This document shows positions 18,165 through 27,022 of a stretch of DNA of 64,000 bases, piece by piece; positions within the stretch are counted from its first letter, which is position 1, and every line of letters begins with the position of its first letter. The translations under genes were made by a program, and so were the position numbers. The stretch lies in contig CAJMPJ010000004.1 of assembly GCA_905215155.1 (NCBI GenBank), forward strand, positions 1 through 64,000. The letters run 5' to 3'. Source of the stretch: an uncultured bacterium (GTDB taxonomy: Bacteria; Bacillota; Clostridia; Lachnospirales; Lachnospiraceae). A model generated the notes under the pieces. The model ran no database searches and had not been told where the DNA came from. It saw only the letters and a program-made list of their open reading frames with translations.

Positions 18165-18824
18165 TCAATCATCAATAGATTCAGTATCATCAATAGCCTT
18201 AGCCTCAGCAGCAGCCTCAGCATTTTGAGCCGGCTCTGCATCTTCAGGCATTTTATCATTGCTTCTTAACTCGGCAGATTGAATAAAGGAATCCTGATGA
18301 AGCTCAGCCAGAATGAACCGGAGGATTTCCACATGGCACAGTTCGTCGGCAGTAACCCGGTTTAAGATGGCTTTGATGTTGCTGTCTTCGATCCACTGGA
18401 CCTGGGACTGATATTTCTTAATGGCTTCCAGCTCCCCGTTTAAGGCATTGGTGACAATGGCTCCGATCCTGGTGGGGTAGCGGTTGCAGGCGGGTGACCA
18501 GTACTGCATACGCCCATTTTGATAGCTCCACAGTCTGGGGTCTGCTCCAAGCAGGATGGAAAGCTCACCAAAGACGTTTAAATGATGCATCTCCACAATA
18601 CCGATTCTATGGAAGCATTCCGCAATATCGGAGAAGTAGCTTTTGGTAAGGAGGCTGTTGTAAACGTAAAGGCTGATTGCTGACATTTCAGAATTGCAAG
18701 CACCGATGTTAGACAGTATGGCTGCGGCATATCGTTGGTTTTTGGAATCGACCTCAATGGAGGGCCATGGAGAACTGTCCTCAAATACCAGAGTTGATAA
18801 GTCCATATAATACCTCAATTTCAT
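18165..18824 (-). CDS. Ferritin-like di-iron domain protein
   Basis: 219 aa. Two helical pairs carry the pattern of a ferritin-like di-iron site: NSEMSAISLY, GIVEMHHLNVFGEL, NGELEAIKKY and ADELCHVEIL, each contributing Glu or His. This resembles the rubrerythrin / manganese-catalase-like proteins found in clostridia. The last 30 residues are a low-complexity acidic tail rich in Ala and Glu. No rubredoxin CxxC module is present. It is likely cytoplasmic and related to peroxide or oxidative stress handling, by inference. It is convergent with the MutS2-like gene. Confidence 0.75.
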   Translation of the reverse strand: MKLRYYMDLSTLVFEDSSPWPSIEVDSKNQRYAAAILSNIGACNSEMSAISLYVYNSLLTKSYFSDIAECFHRIGIVEMHHLNVFGELSILLGADPRLWSYQNGRMQYWSPACNRYPTRIGAIVTNALNGELEAIKKYQSQVQWIEDSNIKAILNRVTADELCHVEILRFILAELHQDSFIQSAELRSNDKMPEDAEPAQNAEAAAEAKAIDDTESIDD

Positions 18825-18861
18825 TTACTCATTAAAATATATCCCAGAGATGATATAGTAT

Positions 18862-18985
18862 GACTGAAAAAGGAAAGAACAAGAAAAGAACAGGGAAAGA
18901 ACAAAAAAAGGACCAAAAAAGAACGAAAAGCAGAATGAAAAGAAGACAGAAAAGAAGTACAAAAGAAGAAGGAGACGAAATAACA
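18862..18985 (+). repeat. Polypurine low-complexity tract
   Basis: About 120 nt almost wholly A and G on the plus strand, with irregular AAAAGAACAG-like units, directly before the Nudix gene. It can be read as a 48-codon Lys/Arg/Glu-rich open frame (18860-19006) with no clear ribosome binding site, so coding is doubtful. Confidence 0.5.
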
Positions 18986-19584
18986 TGGACCAGAGGGATA
19001 ATTTAATACAGGCTGTGGAAGATTTTTCCCCATTCAATGAGCAGGAAACAAAAGATAAGGAACTCATTCTCCGCTATCTGCATCAGGGAGACTCCTGTTT
19101 TTACCGGGATAATTACGAAGCACATTTTTCAGCATCGGGGTGGGTGGTTAATCCCTCCCGTGATAAAGTGCTGATGGCTTATCATAATATTTATGATTCC
19201 TGGGCATGGACCGGAGGGCATGCAGACGGTTGTATGGACTTGCTTCAAGTAGCGGTCAAAGAAGCTATGGAGGAAACCGGTATAAAACAAGTAACACCGG
19301 TCTGTAAGGATATTTTTTCCCTTGAAATCCTTACGGTGAATGGTCACGAAAAAAAAGGAGTGTATGTTCCCTCCCATCTTCATCTGAATGTAACTTATTT
19401 GCTGGAGGCCGATGAGCACCAGCAGATTCGGAACAAGGAAGATGAAAACAGTGCCGTAGGATGGTTTTCCTTAGAACCGTGTCTGAAGGCAGTCAAGGAA
19501 CCTTGGATGAGGGACCGTATATATGAAAAACTCCTTCAAAAGATGCAAAATATTGGTATTAACAGAAAACTTAAAAATAATTAA
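18985..19584 (+). CDS. Nudix hydrolase
   Basis: 199 aa, starting at ATG behind GAAGGAGA. The Nudix region is GGHADGCMDLLQVAVKEA then MEETGI; relative to the consensus the first Glu is Met and the REU Arg is Lys, while the EExG core is intact. HADG before the box is a feature shared by a clostridial subgroup of unknown substrate. It is probably a single-gene unit with a polypurine leader. Confidence 0.82.
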   Translation: MDQRDNLIQAVEDFSPFNEQETKDKELILRYLHQGDSCFYRDNYEAHFSASGWVVNPSRDKVLMAYHNIYDSWAWTGGHADGCMDLLQVAVKEAMEETGIKQVTPVCKDIFSLEILTVNGHEKKGVYVPSHLHLNVTYLLEADEHQQIRNKEDENSAVGWFSLEPCLKAVKEPWMRDRIYEKLLQKMQNIGINRKLKNN

Positions 19585-19675
19585 AGATTGGTTGTTTTAT
19601 TTTTTCTCTTTATGCTTTATAATAGAATCATCTGATAAATGCAGTTTTGCCCAATAGAATAGTGAGGTGACAGAT

Positions 19676-20011
19676 ATGAAAATTATTTATGCAATCGTCA
19701 GTTCCGATGATGGAAACCGGGTGACTGACGCGCTAAATGAACACCAGTACAGCGTGACAAAACTTGCCACTACCGGCGGCTTTTTAAAAAAGGGAAATAC
19801 AACGTTAATGATTGGTACTGAGGATGAACAGGTAGAGGAAATCATCACCCTTATTAAAGACACTTGTGGAAAACGCCAGAAAATAACAACGAACGTTCCG
19901 GCACCGAATCTGGCATCCGTATCATCAGGCTTTATGATGATGCCCATGACCGTTGAACTTGGCGGAGCTACTATATTTGTAACAGATGTAGAAAGATTTG
20001 AAAAAATTTGA
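19676..20011 (+). CDS. darA: Cyclic-di-AMP receptor, PII-like (DarA/PstA)
   Basis: 111 aa from ATG 19676, which follows GTGAGGTG; an in-frame GTG at 19667 lies within that site. The family (formerly DUF970) is recognised by MKIIYAIVSSDDGNRV, the loop TKLATTGGFLKKGNTTLMIG and the C-terminal GGATIFVTDVERFEK. It forms PII-like trimers that bind c-di-AMP between subunits; the output partner is unknown. TATAAT at 19618-19623 may be its -10. Confidence 0.93.
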   Translation: MKIIYAIVSSDDGNRVTDALNEHQYSVTKLATTGGFLKKGNTTLMIGTEDEQVEEIITLIKDTCGKRQKITTNVPAPNLASVSSGFMMMPMTVELGGATIFVTDVERFEKI

Positions 20012-20021
20012 TGAACCGGGG

Positions 20022-20046
20022 AAGGGATTGCAGAGCAATCCCTTTT
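20022..20046 (+). terminator. Hairpin between darA and deoB, weak terminator
   Basis: AAGGGATTGC and GCAATCCCTT form a perfect 10-bp stem around AGA, but only about four T follow, so read-through into the deo genes is likely. Confidence 0.5.
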
Positions 20047-20065
20047 CGCAACAGGAGGAAAGAAT

Positions 20066-21225
20066 ATGTCAGAAACAAAACGGGTATTTTTAATTGTTCT
20101 GGACAGTTTTGGAATCGGGGAAGCGCCTGACGCTGCCAAATTCCATGATGAAGGGAGCAATACACTGGGAAGCATTGCAAAGGCAGAAGAGTTTTACACC
20201 CCCAACTTAAAAAAACTGGGAATGTTCAATATAGATGGAGTGACAGCCGGAGAAAAGGAATCTGCTCCTATTGGCTCCTACGGCCGTATGAGAGAAAGCT
20301 CTCAGGGAAAGGATACCACCATTGGCCATTGGGAGATCGCAGGAATTATCTCAGAGGAACCTCTTCCCACATATCCGGATGGTTTTCCGGATGAAATTCT
20401 TGAAGAATTTAAAAAGCAGACCGGACGGGGTGTATTGTGCAATAAGCCTTATTCCGGGATTTCGGTGAGGAACATGTTAAGACCGGAGATTTGATTGTAT
20501 ATACTTCTGCGGACAGTGTGTTCCAGATCGCAGCCCATGAAGAAGTGGTTCCCTTAGAGGAGCTTTACCGCTATTGTAAGATCGCAAGGGAGATATTAAA
20601 AGGAAAACACAGCGTAGGACGTGTCATTGCAAGACCCTTTGAAGGGACTTATCCGGAATATAAAAGAACGCCCCACCGCCATGATTTCTCTCTGCTTCCC
20701 CCTAAGACCACTATGCTGGACTGTTTAAAGGAGGCTGGCTATGATACCATTGGAATCGGTAAGATCTATGATATCTTCGCAGGAAAAAGTATTGATAAAA
20801 CCACCTCTATTGTCAATAACACCGATGGCATGAGAAAGACTTTAGAGGCACAGAAGGATGATTTCCGTGGAATCTGTTTTGTGAATCTGGTGGATTTTGA
20901 CATGGTATACGGGCACCGCAACGATGTCAGGGGATATGCTCAGGCAGCAACGGATTTTGATGTGCAGCTGGGAGAATTTTTAGGAGCCATGCGTCCGGAG
21001 GATGTGCTCATTATCACCGCAGACCACGGCTGTGATCCCGGAACGCCCAGCACAGACCATTCCAGAGAGTATACGCCAATGCTCATTTACGGGGAAGGCA
21101 TTAAGGCAGGTGTTTCTGTGGGAACCAAGGATACGTTTGCAGATATCGCAGCCACTGTGCTGGATTTATTTGGAGTTAAAGGCGATATCGCAGGAAAAAG
21201 TTTTTTAAGTGAAGTAGCAAAATAA
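20066..21225 (+). pseudogene. deoB: Phosphopentomutase, frameshifted (two open frames)
   Basis: The homology to DeoB runs through the whole stretch but changes frame near 20455-20465. The first frame (20066-20494) has the metal ligand Asp13 in VLDSFG and the phosphorylated Thr85 in GKDTTIGHWE, then diverges after CNKPYSG. The second frame carries on as FGEEHVKTGDLIVYTSAD, with the remaining metal ligands in VDFDMVYGHRND and ADHGCDPGTPSTDH. About 16 nt (five codons and one base) appear to be missing between the two. The stop of frame 1 overlaps a TTG at 20491 preceded by GGAG, so coupled re-initiation is conceivable but the split falls inside the catalytic domain. DeoB would convert (deoxy)ribose-1-phosphate to the 5-phosphate for DeoC. 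Either a real recent mutation or a sequence error. Confidence 0.85.
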
Positions 21226-21239
21226 CGGGAGGTACGCTT

Positions 21240-21668
21240 TTGAAACTGGATGAAACAACAAAAAATATGCTGGTTGCGGAAGCTTATGAAGCCCAGAAGG
21301 CCGCATATGTCCCCTATTCCAATTTTTCTGTGGGAGCAGCCCTTCTTGCAAAAAACGGAACGGTCTATCGGGGCTGCAACATTGAGAATGCGTCTTATTC
21401 TCCGACGAACTGTGCGGAACGGACGGCGTTTTTTAAAGCAGTATCAGAAGGCGTTACGGAGTTTGAAGCCATTGCGGTTGTAGGGAATAAAAAAGGGGAA
21501 AAAGGCGGATTTTGTGCTCCCTGCGGAGTCTGCAGGCAGGTAATGGCTGAATTTTGTGATCCGGATGAGTTTTTGATCATACTGGGAGCGGGAGACAAGA
21601 CTTCGGTATATGCCTTAAAGGATATGCTCCCGTTGGGCTTCACAAATGAGAATTTAAAATCCAGCTGA
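21240..21668 (+). CDS. cdd: Cytidine deaminase
   Basis: 142 aa. The zinc site is C58-A-E60 (NCAERTAF) with Cys95 and Cys98 in PCGVCRQ, the pattern of the short tetrameric enzymes; Glu60 is the proton shuttle. NIENASY binds the ribose. It converts cytidine and deoxycytidine to uridine forms for the phosphorylase downstream. Translation starts at TTG behind GGGAGG. It lies 14 nt after deoB in the deo cluster. Confidence 0.95.
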   Translation: MKLDETTKNMLVAEAYEAQKAAYVPYSNFSVGAALLAKNGTVYRGCNIENASYSPTNCAERTAFFKAVSEGVTEFEAIAVVGNKKGEKGGFCAPCGVCRQVMAEFCDPDEFLIILGAGDKTSVYALKDMLPLGFTNENLKSS

Positions 21669-21691
21669 AAGAATGAGAGGCTTTGAAAACC

Positions 21692-23017
21692 ATGAGGATG
21701 TATGATATTATTGCAAAAAAACGGAATGGAGAAACTCTGAGTGAGGAGGAGATCCGTTTTATGGTGTCTGGCTATGTGAAGGGAGAGATTCCTGATTACC
21801 AGATGTCAGCCATGCTGATGGCCATTTACTTTAAGGGGATGGATGACAGGGAAACAGCCATACTCACCAATGAAGTGGCGCACTCCGGGGATATGGTGGA
21901 TCTATCCCCTATTGAAGGCGTCAAAGTGGATAAACACTCCACCGGAGGCGTTGGTGACAAGACCACGCTGGTGGTGGCACCCGTGGTGGCTGCCTGTGGT
22001 GTCAAGGTGGCAAAGATGTCCGGCAGGGGCTTAGGCCATACGGGAGGGACGGTGGATAAAATGGAGTCCATTCCAGGCATGAAGACCACACTGACGGAAA
22101 AAGAATTTTTTCATGTGGTAAATACGGCAGGACTTTCTGTGATCGGTCAATCCGGCAATCTGGCTCCGGCAGATAAAAAGCTTTATGCCCTTAGGGATGT
22201 GACGGCAACTGTGGATAGTATTCCCTTAATAGCCGCCTCCATTATGAGCAAGAAGCTGGCAGCAGGAAGCGACTGTATCCTGCTGGATGTGAAGACCGGA
22301 AGCGGAGCATTTATGAAGACTCTGGAGGACTCCGTTACCTTAGCGGAGAAGATGGTAGCCATTGGGGAGCATGCCGGCAGGAAGACCATGGCACTGATCA
22401 CCAACATGGATATTCCGCTGGGAAACCGGATCGGCAACAGCTTAGAGGTCATAGAAGCGGTGGAGACGCTGAATGGAAACGGGCCAGAGGATTTAACGGA
22501 GATCTGCCTGCAGCTTGCGGCCGGAATGCTTTATCTGGCAGGAAAGGGCAGCCTTGAGGCTTGCAGAACCATGGCGGAAAAAGCCATAGAGGATGGCAGT
22601 GCACGGAATCGTCTGATTGCAATGGTAGAGGCTCAGGGAGGAGATTCCTCTGTCATAAAGGACCCGTCACTCTTTAAAACGGCGCCGTTTTGTAAAGAGG
22701 TAAAAGCCGAAAAGAACGGGTATATCACCCGTATGAACACCGAACAGTGCGGAATCGCTTCCTCCCTTTTGGGGGCTGGAAGGCTTACCAAGAATAGCGT
22801 CATTGACCATACTGCCGGAATTGAACTGAAAAAAAAGGTGGGAGATCGGGTCTGCCAGGGAGATGTGATTGCAGTTCTTTATGCATCAGAGGAGAAGCTG
22901 TTTGCGGCTTCCGAAAAAGAGATGTTAAGAGCTGTAACCATCAGCACAGACCAGCCCCATGAAATGCCTCTTATCTATGCCAGAGTTACAAAAAATGGCG
23001 TTGAACGCCTGATATAG
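21692..23017 (+). CDS. pdp: Pyrimidine-nucleoside phosphorylase
   Basis: 441 aa from the ATG that gives MRMYDIIAKK, the usual N-terminus; a TTG at 21683 is too close to GAGAGG. The phosphate-binding segment KHSTGGVGDKTTLVV and the substrate motif SGRGLGHTGGTVDKME are intact. It splits uridine, thymidine and deoxyuridine into base and (deoxy)ribose-1-phosphate. The product would need DeoB, which is broken here, to reach DeoC. Confidence 0.95.
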   Translation: MRMYDIIAKKRNGETLSEEEIRFMVSGYVKGEIPDYQMSAMLMAIYFKGMDDRETAILTNEVAHSGDMVDLSPIEGVKVDKHSTGGVGDKTTLVVAPVVAACGVKVAKMSGRGLGHTGGTVDKMESIPGMKTTLTEKEFFHVVNTAGLSVIGQSGNLAPADKKLYALRDVTATVDSIPLIAASIMSKKLAAGSDCILLDVKTGSGAFMKTLEDSVTLAEKMVAIGEHAGRKTMALITNMDIPLGNRIGNSLEVIEAVETLNGNGPEDLTEICLQLAAGMLYLAGKGSLEACRTMAEKAIEDGSARNRLIAMVEAQGGDSSVIKDPSLFKTAPFCKEVKAEKNGYITRMNTEQCGIASSLLGAGRLTKNSVIDHTAGIELKKKVGDRVCQGDVIAVLYASEEKLFAASEKEMLRAVTISTDQPHEMPLIYARVTKNGVERLI

Positions 23018-23036
23018 CAGAAAGGAATTAAAACCA

Positions 23037-23690
23037 ATGACAGATTTAGAAATGTTAAGTTACGTCGATCATACCGTGTTAAAAGCAACTGCTTCCTGGA
23101 AGGAGATCAAAACGCTTTGTGAGGAAGCCGTAGAATATAAGACGGCCTCTGTCTGTATCCCTCCCAGTTACATCAGCAGAGTACATAAAGAATTTCCAAC
23201 CCTTAATATCTGTACGGTAGTTGGTTTTCCGCTTGGCTACAGCGTAACGGAAGCAAAGGTCCTGGAAACCAGGAAAGCGGTTTCAGACGGAGCTTCGGAA
23301 GTGGATATGGTAATTAATATAGGCGATGTGAAAAACGGGGATTACGGCAAAGTGGAGGATGAGATCCGGGAACTGAAACAGGCAGTTGGTGATAAAATAT
23401 TAAAAGTCATCATTGAAACCTGTTACTTGACCGAGGAAGAGAAGATCGCCATGTGTCACGCAGTGACTGCTGCAAAAGCAGATTATATTAAGACCTCCAC
23501 CGGTTTTGGTACCGCGGGGGCAGCCCTTTCCGATATTGCACTTTTCAAAAAGCACATCGGTCCGGAGGTAAAGATCAAGGCAGCCGGCGGCGTGCGGACC
23601 CTGGAAGACTTGAGGGCATATATTGAGGCAGGCTGCAGCCGGGTAGGAGCCAGTGCAGCAGTGAAGCTGGTGGCTGGGAAAGAAGCATAA
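23037..23690 (+). CDS. deoC: Deoxyribose-phosphate aldolase
   Basis: 217 aa TIM barrel. The Schiff-base lysine is in YIKTSTGFGT and the second conserved lysine in VKIKAAGGVRT; the N-terminal YVDHTVLKA is also typical. It cleaves deoxyribose-5-phosphate to acetaldehyde and glyceraldehyde-3-phosphate. Last gene of the deo cluster, 19 nt after pdp, followed by a terminator. Confidence 0.96.
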   Translation: MTDLEMLSYVDHTVLKATASWKEIKTLCEEAVEYKTASVCIPPSYISRVHKEFPTLNICTVVGFPLGYSVTEAKVLETRKAVSDGASEVDMVINIGDVKNGDYGKVEDEIRELKQAVGDKILKVIIETCYLTEEEKIAMCHAVTAAKADYIKTSTGFGTAGAALSDIALFKKHIGPEVKIKAAGGVRTLEDLRAYIEAGCSRVGASAAVKLVAGKEA

Positions 23691-23698
23691 CATAAGGC

Positions 23699-23748
23699 AC
23701 CCCAAATATCTGACATTTTAAATGTGTCTGAGTATTTGGGGTATTTTT
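23699..23748 (+). terminator. Intrinsic terminator after deoC
   Basis: ACCCCAAATA pairs with TATTTGGGGT, extended by a less perfect inner stem, followed by a T-rich run. Confidence 0.88.
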
Positions 23749-23925
23749 GTGGGAATTTTAATGAATTTGCACAAATAATATAGGGGGTAATCCTAGTGAT
23801 ATTTCACGAAAATAGTAAAAAACCAAAATAGTACTGACAAAACAGGGTTCAAAGTGTTACACTTAATGGTAGAGTAGTTGTAACTTTGGTATTATTGTGT
23901 GTCATTCAGTCAGGAGGAATGTGTT

Positions 23926-24438
23926 ATGTTTCAGGTAAATGATCTGGTTATGTACGGTACCCATGGGATCTGTAAAGTGAAGGATATTGGATGCCTTACC
24001 ATGTCGGCAGCGGATGAGGATCGGCTCTATTATACTCTAAAGCCGCTTTATGAGGAGCAGCAGAGTGCGGTTTATACACCCGTAGACAATAAGAAGGCCC
24101 AGATGAGAGCGGCCTTTACCAGAGAGGAAGCCTTAAAACTTATTGACCGGATTCCGGAAATGGAGACCATATGGGTGCTCGATGACAGGCAGAGAGAAGG
24201 AAAATACAAAGAGATTATGCAGAAAAATGAATGTTCCGGCTGGATGCAGATCATAAAAACCCTCTATTTGAAGAAACAGAAACGGCTGGCTGAAGGAAAG
24301 AAAAGTACGGCAAAGGATGATTTTTACTTTAACATGGCTCAGGAACTTCTCTACGGGGAGCTTGCAGCGGCTCTTCTGGTAGACCGGACCGGAGTGAAGA
24401 GCATGGTGGAAAAACAAGTGAATAGCTTAGAAAATTAA
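23926..24438 (+). CDS. CarD-family transcriptional regulator
   Basis: 170 aa from ATG 23926, which has AGGAGG 8 nt upstream; an in-frame GTG at 23899 precedes that site and is unlikely. The N-terminal 60 residues form the Tudor-like RNA-polymerase-interacting domain (FQVNDLVMYGTHGICKVKDI and VYTPVDN), followed by the helical C-terminal domain. CarD/CdnL proteins bind the RNAP beta subunit and stabilise open complexes. It is monocistronic and ends in a shared convergent terminator. Confidence 0.88.
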   Translation: MFQVNDLVMYGTHGICKVKDIGCLTMSAADEDRLYYTLKPLYEEQQSAVYTPVDNKKAQMRAAFTREEALKLIDRIPEMETIWVLDDRQREGKYKEIMQKNECSGWMQIIKTLYLKKQKRLAEGKKSTAKDDFYFNMAQELLYGELAAALLVDRTGVKSMVEKQVNSLEN

Positions 24439-24487
24439 GCAGGTGTGCTGCAAAAGGAATTTTTTTTCTTTTGCAGCACACCTGCTT
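24437..24487. terminator. Bidirectional terminator
   Basis: AAGCAGGTGTGCTGCAAAAG pairs perfectly with its complement around a T-rich loop, between the convergent CarD-family and DUF1846 genes; its 5' end overlaps the CarD stop codon. Confidence 0.9.
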
Positions 24488-24489
24488 AT

Positions 24490-25968
24490 TTAATGGTAAA
24501 TATTTTTTTCTTCATATAATGGTTCGCAGGTCAGATTGACTCCCAGTTTTTTAAAGATCTTCATATCCACATCGGAGAGGATGACGGAGGTGTGTGCTTC
24601 GCAGCCCTTTAATTTGGGAAGCTGTTCCAGCGCGGTCTGAGCCTTTGGATCAGTGGCGGCACAGGTAGACAATGCGATCAAGACTTCATCGGTATGAAGC
24701 CTTGGGTTTTTACTTCCAAGATACCTGGTTTTTAATTTCTGAATGGGTTCAATGGCAGACGGAGCGATCAGATGGACATCATGGGGGATTTGCCCCAGGA
24801 CCTTGACTGCATTGAGCAGAAGTGCGGCGGAAGCTCCCAGTAAATTGGTGGTCTTTCCCGTAATGACAGTGCCATCCTCCAGTTCCAGGGCGGCGCAGGG
24901 AGAGCCTTTTGCCTCAGCCAGCGCATTGGCAGCCTTTACCACCTGCCGCTTGTCTGTGGTGATTTTTGCCTGTTTTAAAAGCAGCTCGATTTTATATACC
25001 TCATCCTTGGAACCCATATCTTTTGCAAGCCTTAACAGTGCCTGATAGTAACGCCTTAAAATTTCCTGTCTGGAAGCTTCTTTGCAGACCTCATCATCAA
25101 TGATACAAAAACCGGCCATATTCACTCCCATATCGGTAGGAGATTTGTAAGGACATTCTCCGTAAATCTCTTCAAAGATCGCACTGAGCACAGGAAAAAC
25201 TTCCACGTCCCGGTTGTAATTGACCGCAGTGTTTCCGTAGGCTTCCAGGTGGAAGGGGTCGATCATATTTACATCGTTTAAGTCAGCAGTTGCGGCTTCA
25301 TAAGCCAGGTTTACCGGATGCTTTAAGGGAATGTTCCAGACCGGGAAGGTTTCAAACTTTGCATAACCGGCTTTGGTGCCCCGCTTGTTCTCGTGATAGA
25401 GCTGGGAAAGACAGGTGGCCATCTTTCCGCTGCCCGGACCGGGAGCAGTAATGATAACAAGCGGTTTCGTTGTTTCTATATAATCGTTTCTGCCGTATCC
25501 CTCATCGCTGACAATAAAAGGAATATTGCCTGGATAACCATCAATGATGTAGTGACGGTACACGCGGATTCCTGCTTTTTCCAGCTTTTTTTTAAACACA
25601 TCGGCAGATTTCTGACCGGAATATTGGGTAATTACAACACTTCCCACATAAAGTCCTTTATCCGTAAAGGACTGAATAAGACGGAATACATCTACATCAT
25701 AAGTGATGCCCAGGTCATGACGGATCTTGTTCTTTTCGATATCGGCAGCGTTAATGGCAATCACAATTTCTGCCTGGTCAGAAAGCTGCATCAGCATACG
25801 GAGTTTGCTGTCAGGCTCAAATCCCGGAAGCACTCGGGAAGCGTGGTAATCATCAAACAGTTTGCCTCCAAATTCCAGATAAAGCTTGTCTCCAAATTGG
25901 CCGATCCGCTTCTTGATATGCTCTGACTGCATGTTTAAATATTTGTTGTTATCAAATCCAAATTTCAT
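24490..25968 (-). CDS. DUF1846 family protein
   Basis: 492 aa from the ATG giving MKFGFDNNKYL, with GGAGGG just upstream; an ATG four codons earlier overlaps that site. The family is recognised by the N-terminus, DHLGITYDVDV-like segment (HDLGITYDVDVFRLI) and the P-loop-like APGPGSGKMATCLSQLYHE near residue 175. Structures of family members show nucleotide-binding-like domains, but the biochemical function is not known. It is a cytoplasmic protein common in Firmicutes. Confidence 0.9.
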   Translation of the reverse strand: MKFGFDNNKYLNMQSEHIKKRIGQFGDKLYLEFGGKLFDDYHASRVLPGFEPDSKLRMLMQLSDQAEIVIAINAADIEKNKIRHDLGITYDVDVFRLIQSFTDKGLYVGSVVITQYSGQKSADVFKKKLEKAGIRVYRHYIIDGYPGNIPFIVSDEGYGRNDYIETTKPLVIITAPGPGSGKMATCLSQLYHENKRGTKAGYAKFETFPVWNIPLKHPVNLAYEAATADLNDVNMIDPFHLEAYGNTAVNYNRDVEVFPVLSAIFEEIYGECPYKSPTDMGVNMAGFCIIDDEVCKEASRQEILRRYYQALLRLAKDMGSKDEVYKIELLLKQAKITTDKRQVVKAANALAEAKGSPCAALELEDGTVITGKTTNLLGASAALLLNAVKVLGQIPHDVHLIAPSAIEPIQKLKTRYLGSKNPRLHTDEVLIALSTCAATDPKAQTALEQLPKLKGCEAHTSVILSDVDMKIFKKLGVNLTCEPLYEEKNIYH

Positions 25969-26149
25969 TTGTCCCTCCATTGCGTGTGCTTTTTTGAGCC
26001 TTCTTGAACTCTTTGACCCTAATACCCATAAATTGTATCATAGAAAATATGGAATTGCCATGGGATTTTTCCTCATTGTTTATTTGAATGAAAGACTTTA
26101 CATTCGGGCATAAAAATGATAAAACGAAGTAGTAAGAAGGAGGTAACGA

Positions 26150-27022
26150 ATGCTTAAAACAGGTAGAAACGATGTATGCTGGTGTGGCAGTGGTAAAAAA
26201 TATAAGAATTGCCATCTGGCATTTGACCAAAGAATTGAGAATTATGAAATCATGGGAGAGGAAGTCCCTGACCACAAAATGATAAAAACACCAGCGCAGA
26301 TCCAGGGAATCCGTGAGGCCGGTATTGTCAATAACCAGATCCTTGATATCGTAGGAGAACATATAAAGGCAGGAATCAGTACACAGGAAATCAATAACCT
26401 GGTTCATGAGAATACCATCCGTCTGGGAGGAATCCCGGCACCCCTTAATTTTGAAGGTTTTCCAAAGAGCGTATGCACCTCCATCAATGATGTCGTATGC
26501 CACGGGATTCCCACCCCTGAGCGGATTTTAAAAGACGGTGATATCATCAATGTGGATGTAACGACTATTTTGAATGGCTATTATGCAGATGCATCCAGAA
26601 TGTACTGTATCGGAAAGGTTTCTGAAGAAGCGGAAAAGTTAGTCCGTGTGACCAAGGAAAGCGTGGACTTAGGTCTTAAAGAAGCACGGGCCTGGGGACA
26701 TCTTGGGGATATTGGTGCAGTCATATCCGAATATATATATGCCAATGGATTTACCGTTGTCCGGGAGATCGGCGGACATGGAGTGGGTTTGGAGTTTCAT
26801 GAGGAGCCATGGGTGAGCCATATTGGCACAAGAGGAACAGATATGCTTTTAGTGCCTGGCATGGTCTTTACCATTGAGCCGATGGTAAATGCAGGAAAGG
26901 CGGATGTGGTACAGGACAGCAAAGACGGCTGGACGATTTATACAAAAGACGGCAGTCTGTCCGCCCAGTGGGAGTACACCATTTTAATCACGGAAGATGG
27001 ACCGGAGGTACTGGCAAGGTAA
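26150..27022 (+). CDS. map: Methionine aminopeptidase with SEC-C zinc motif
   Basis: 290 aa. Residues 1-25 hold a SEC-C motif (GRNDVCWCGSGKKYKNCH), which binds zinc and in other proteins mediates ribosome or SecB contact. The catalytic type I domain follows with metal ligands in NVDVTTILNGYYADASR (two Asp), GGHGVGLEFHEEP (His), FTIEPMV (Glu) and WEYTILIT (Glu). It removes the initiator Met during translation. It is not in the ribosomal-protein cluster where the housekeeping map usually lies, so this is likely a second, accessory copy. The stop overlaps the tag start (TAATG). Confidence 0.95.
   Translation: MLKTGRNDVCWCGSGKKYKNCHLAFDQRIENYEIMGEEVPDHKMIKTPAQIQGIREAGIVNNQILDIVGEHIKAGISTQEINNLVHENTIRLGGIPAPLNFEGFPKSVCTSINDVVCHGIPTPERILKDGDIINVDVTTILNGYYADASRMYCIGKVSEEAEKLVRVTKESVDLGLKEARAWGHLGDIGAVISEYIYANGFTVVREIGGHGVGLEFHEEPWVSHIGTRGTDMLLVPGMVFTIEPMVNAGKADVVQDSKDGWTIYTKDGSLSAQWEYTILITEDGPEVLAR

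Noticed and set aside
25393..25926. 177-codon plus-strand frame
   Set aside because: Lies wholly antisense to the DUF1846 gene, which has strong family support and a good start.
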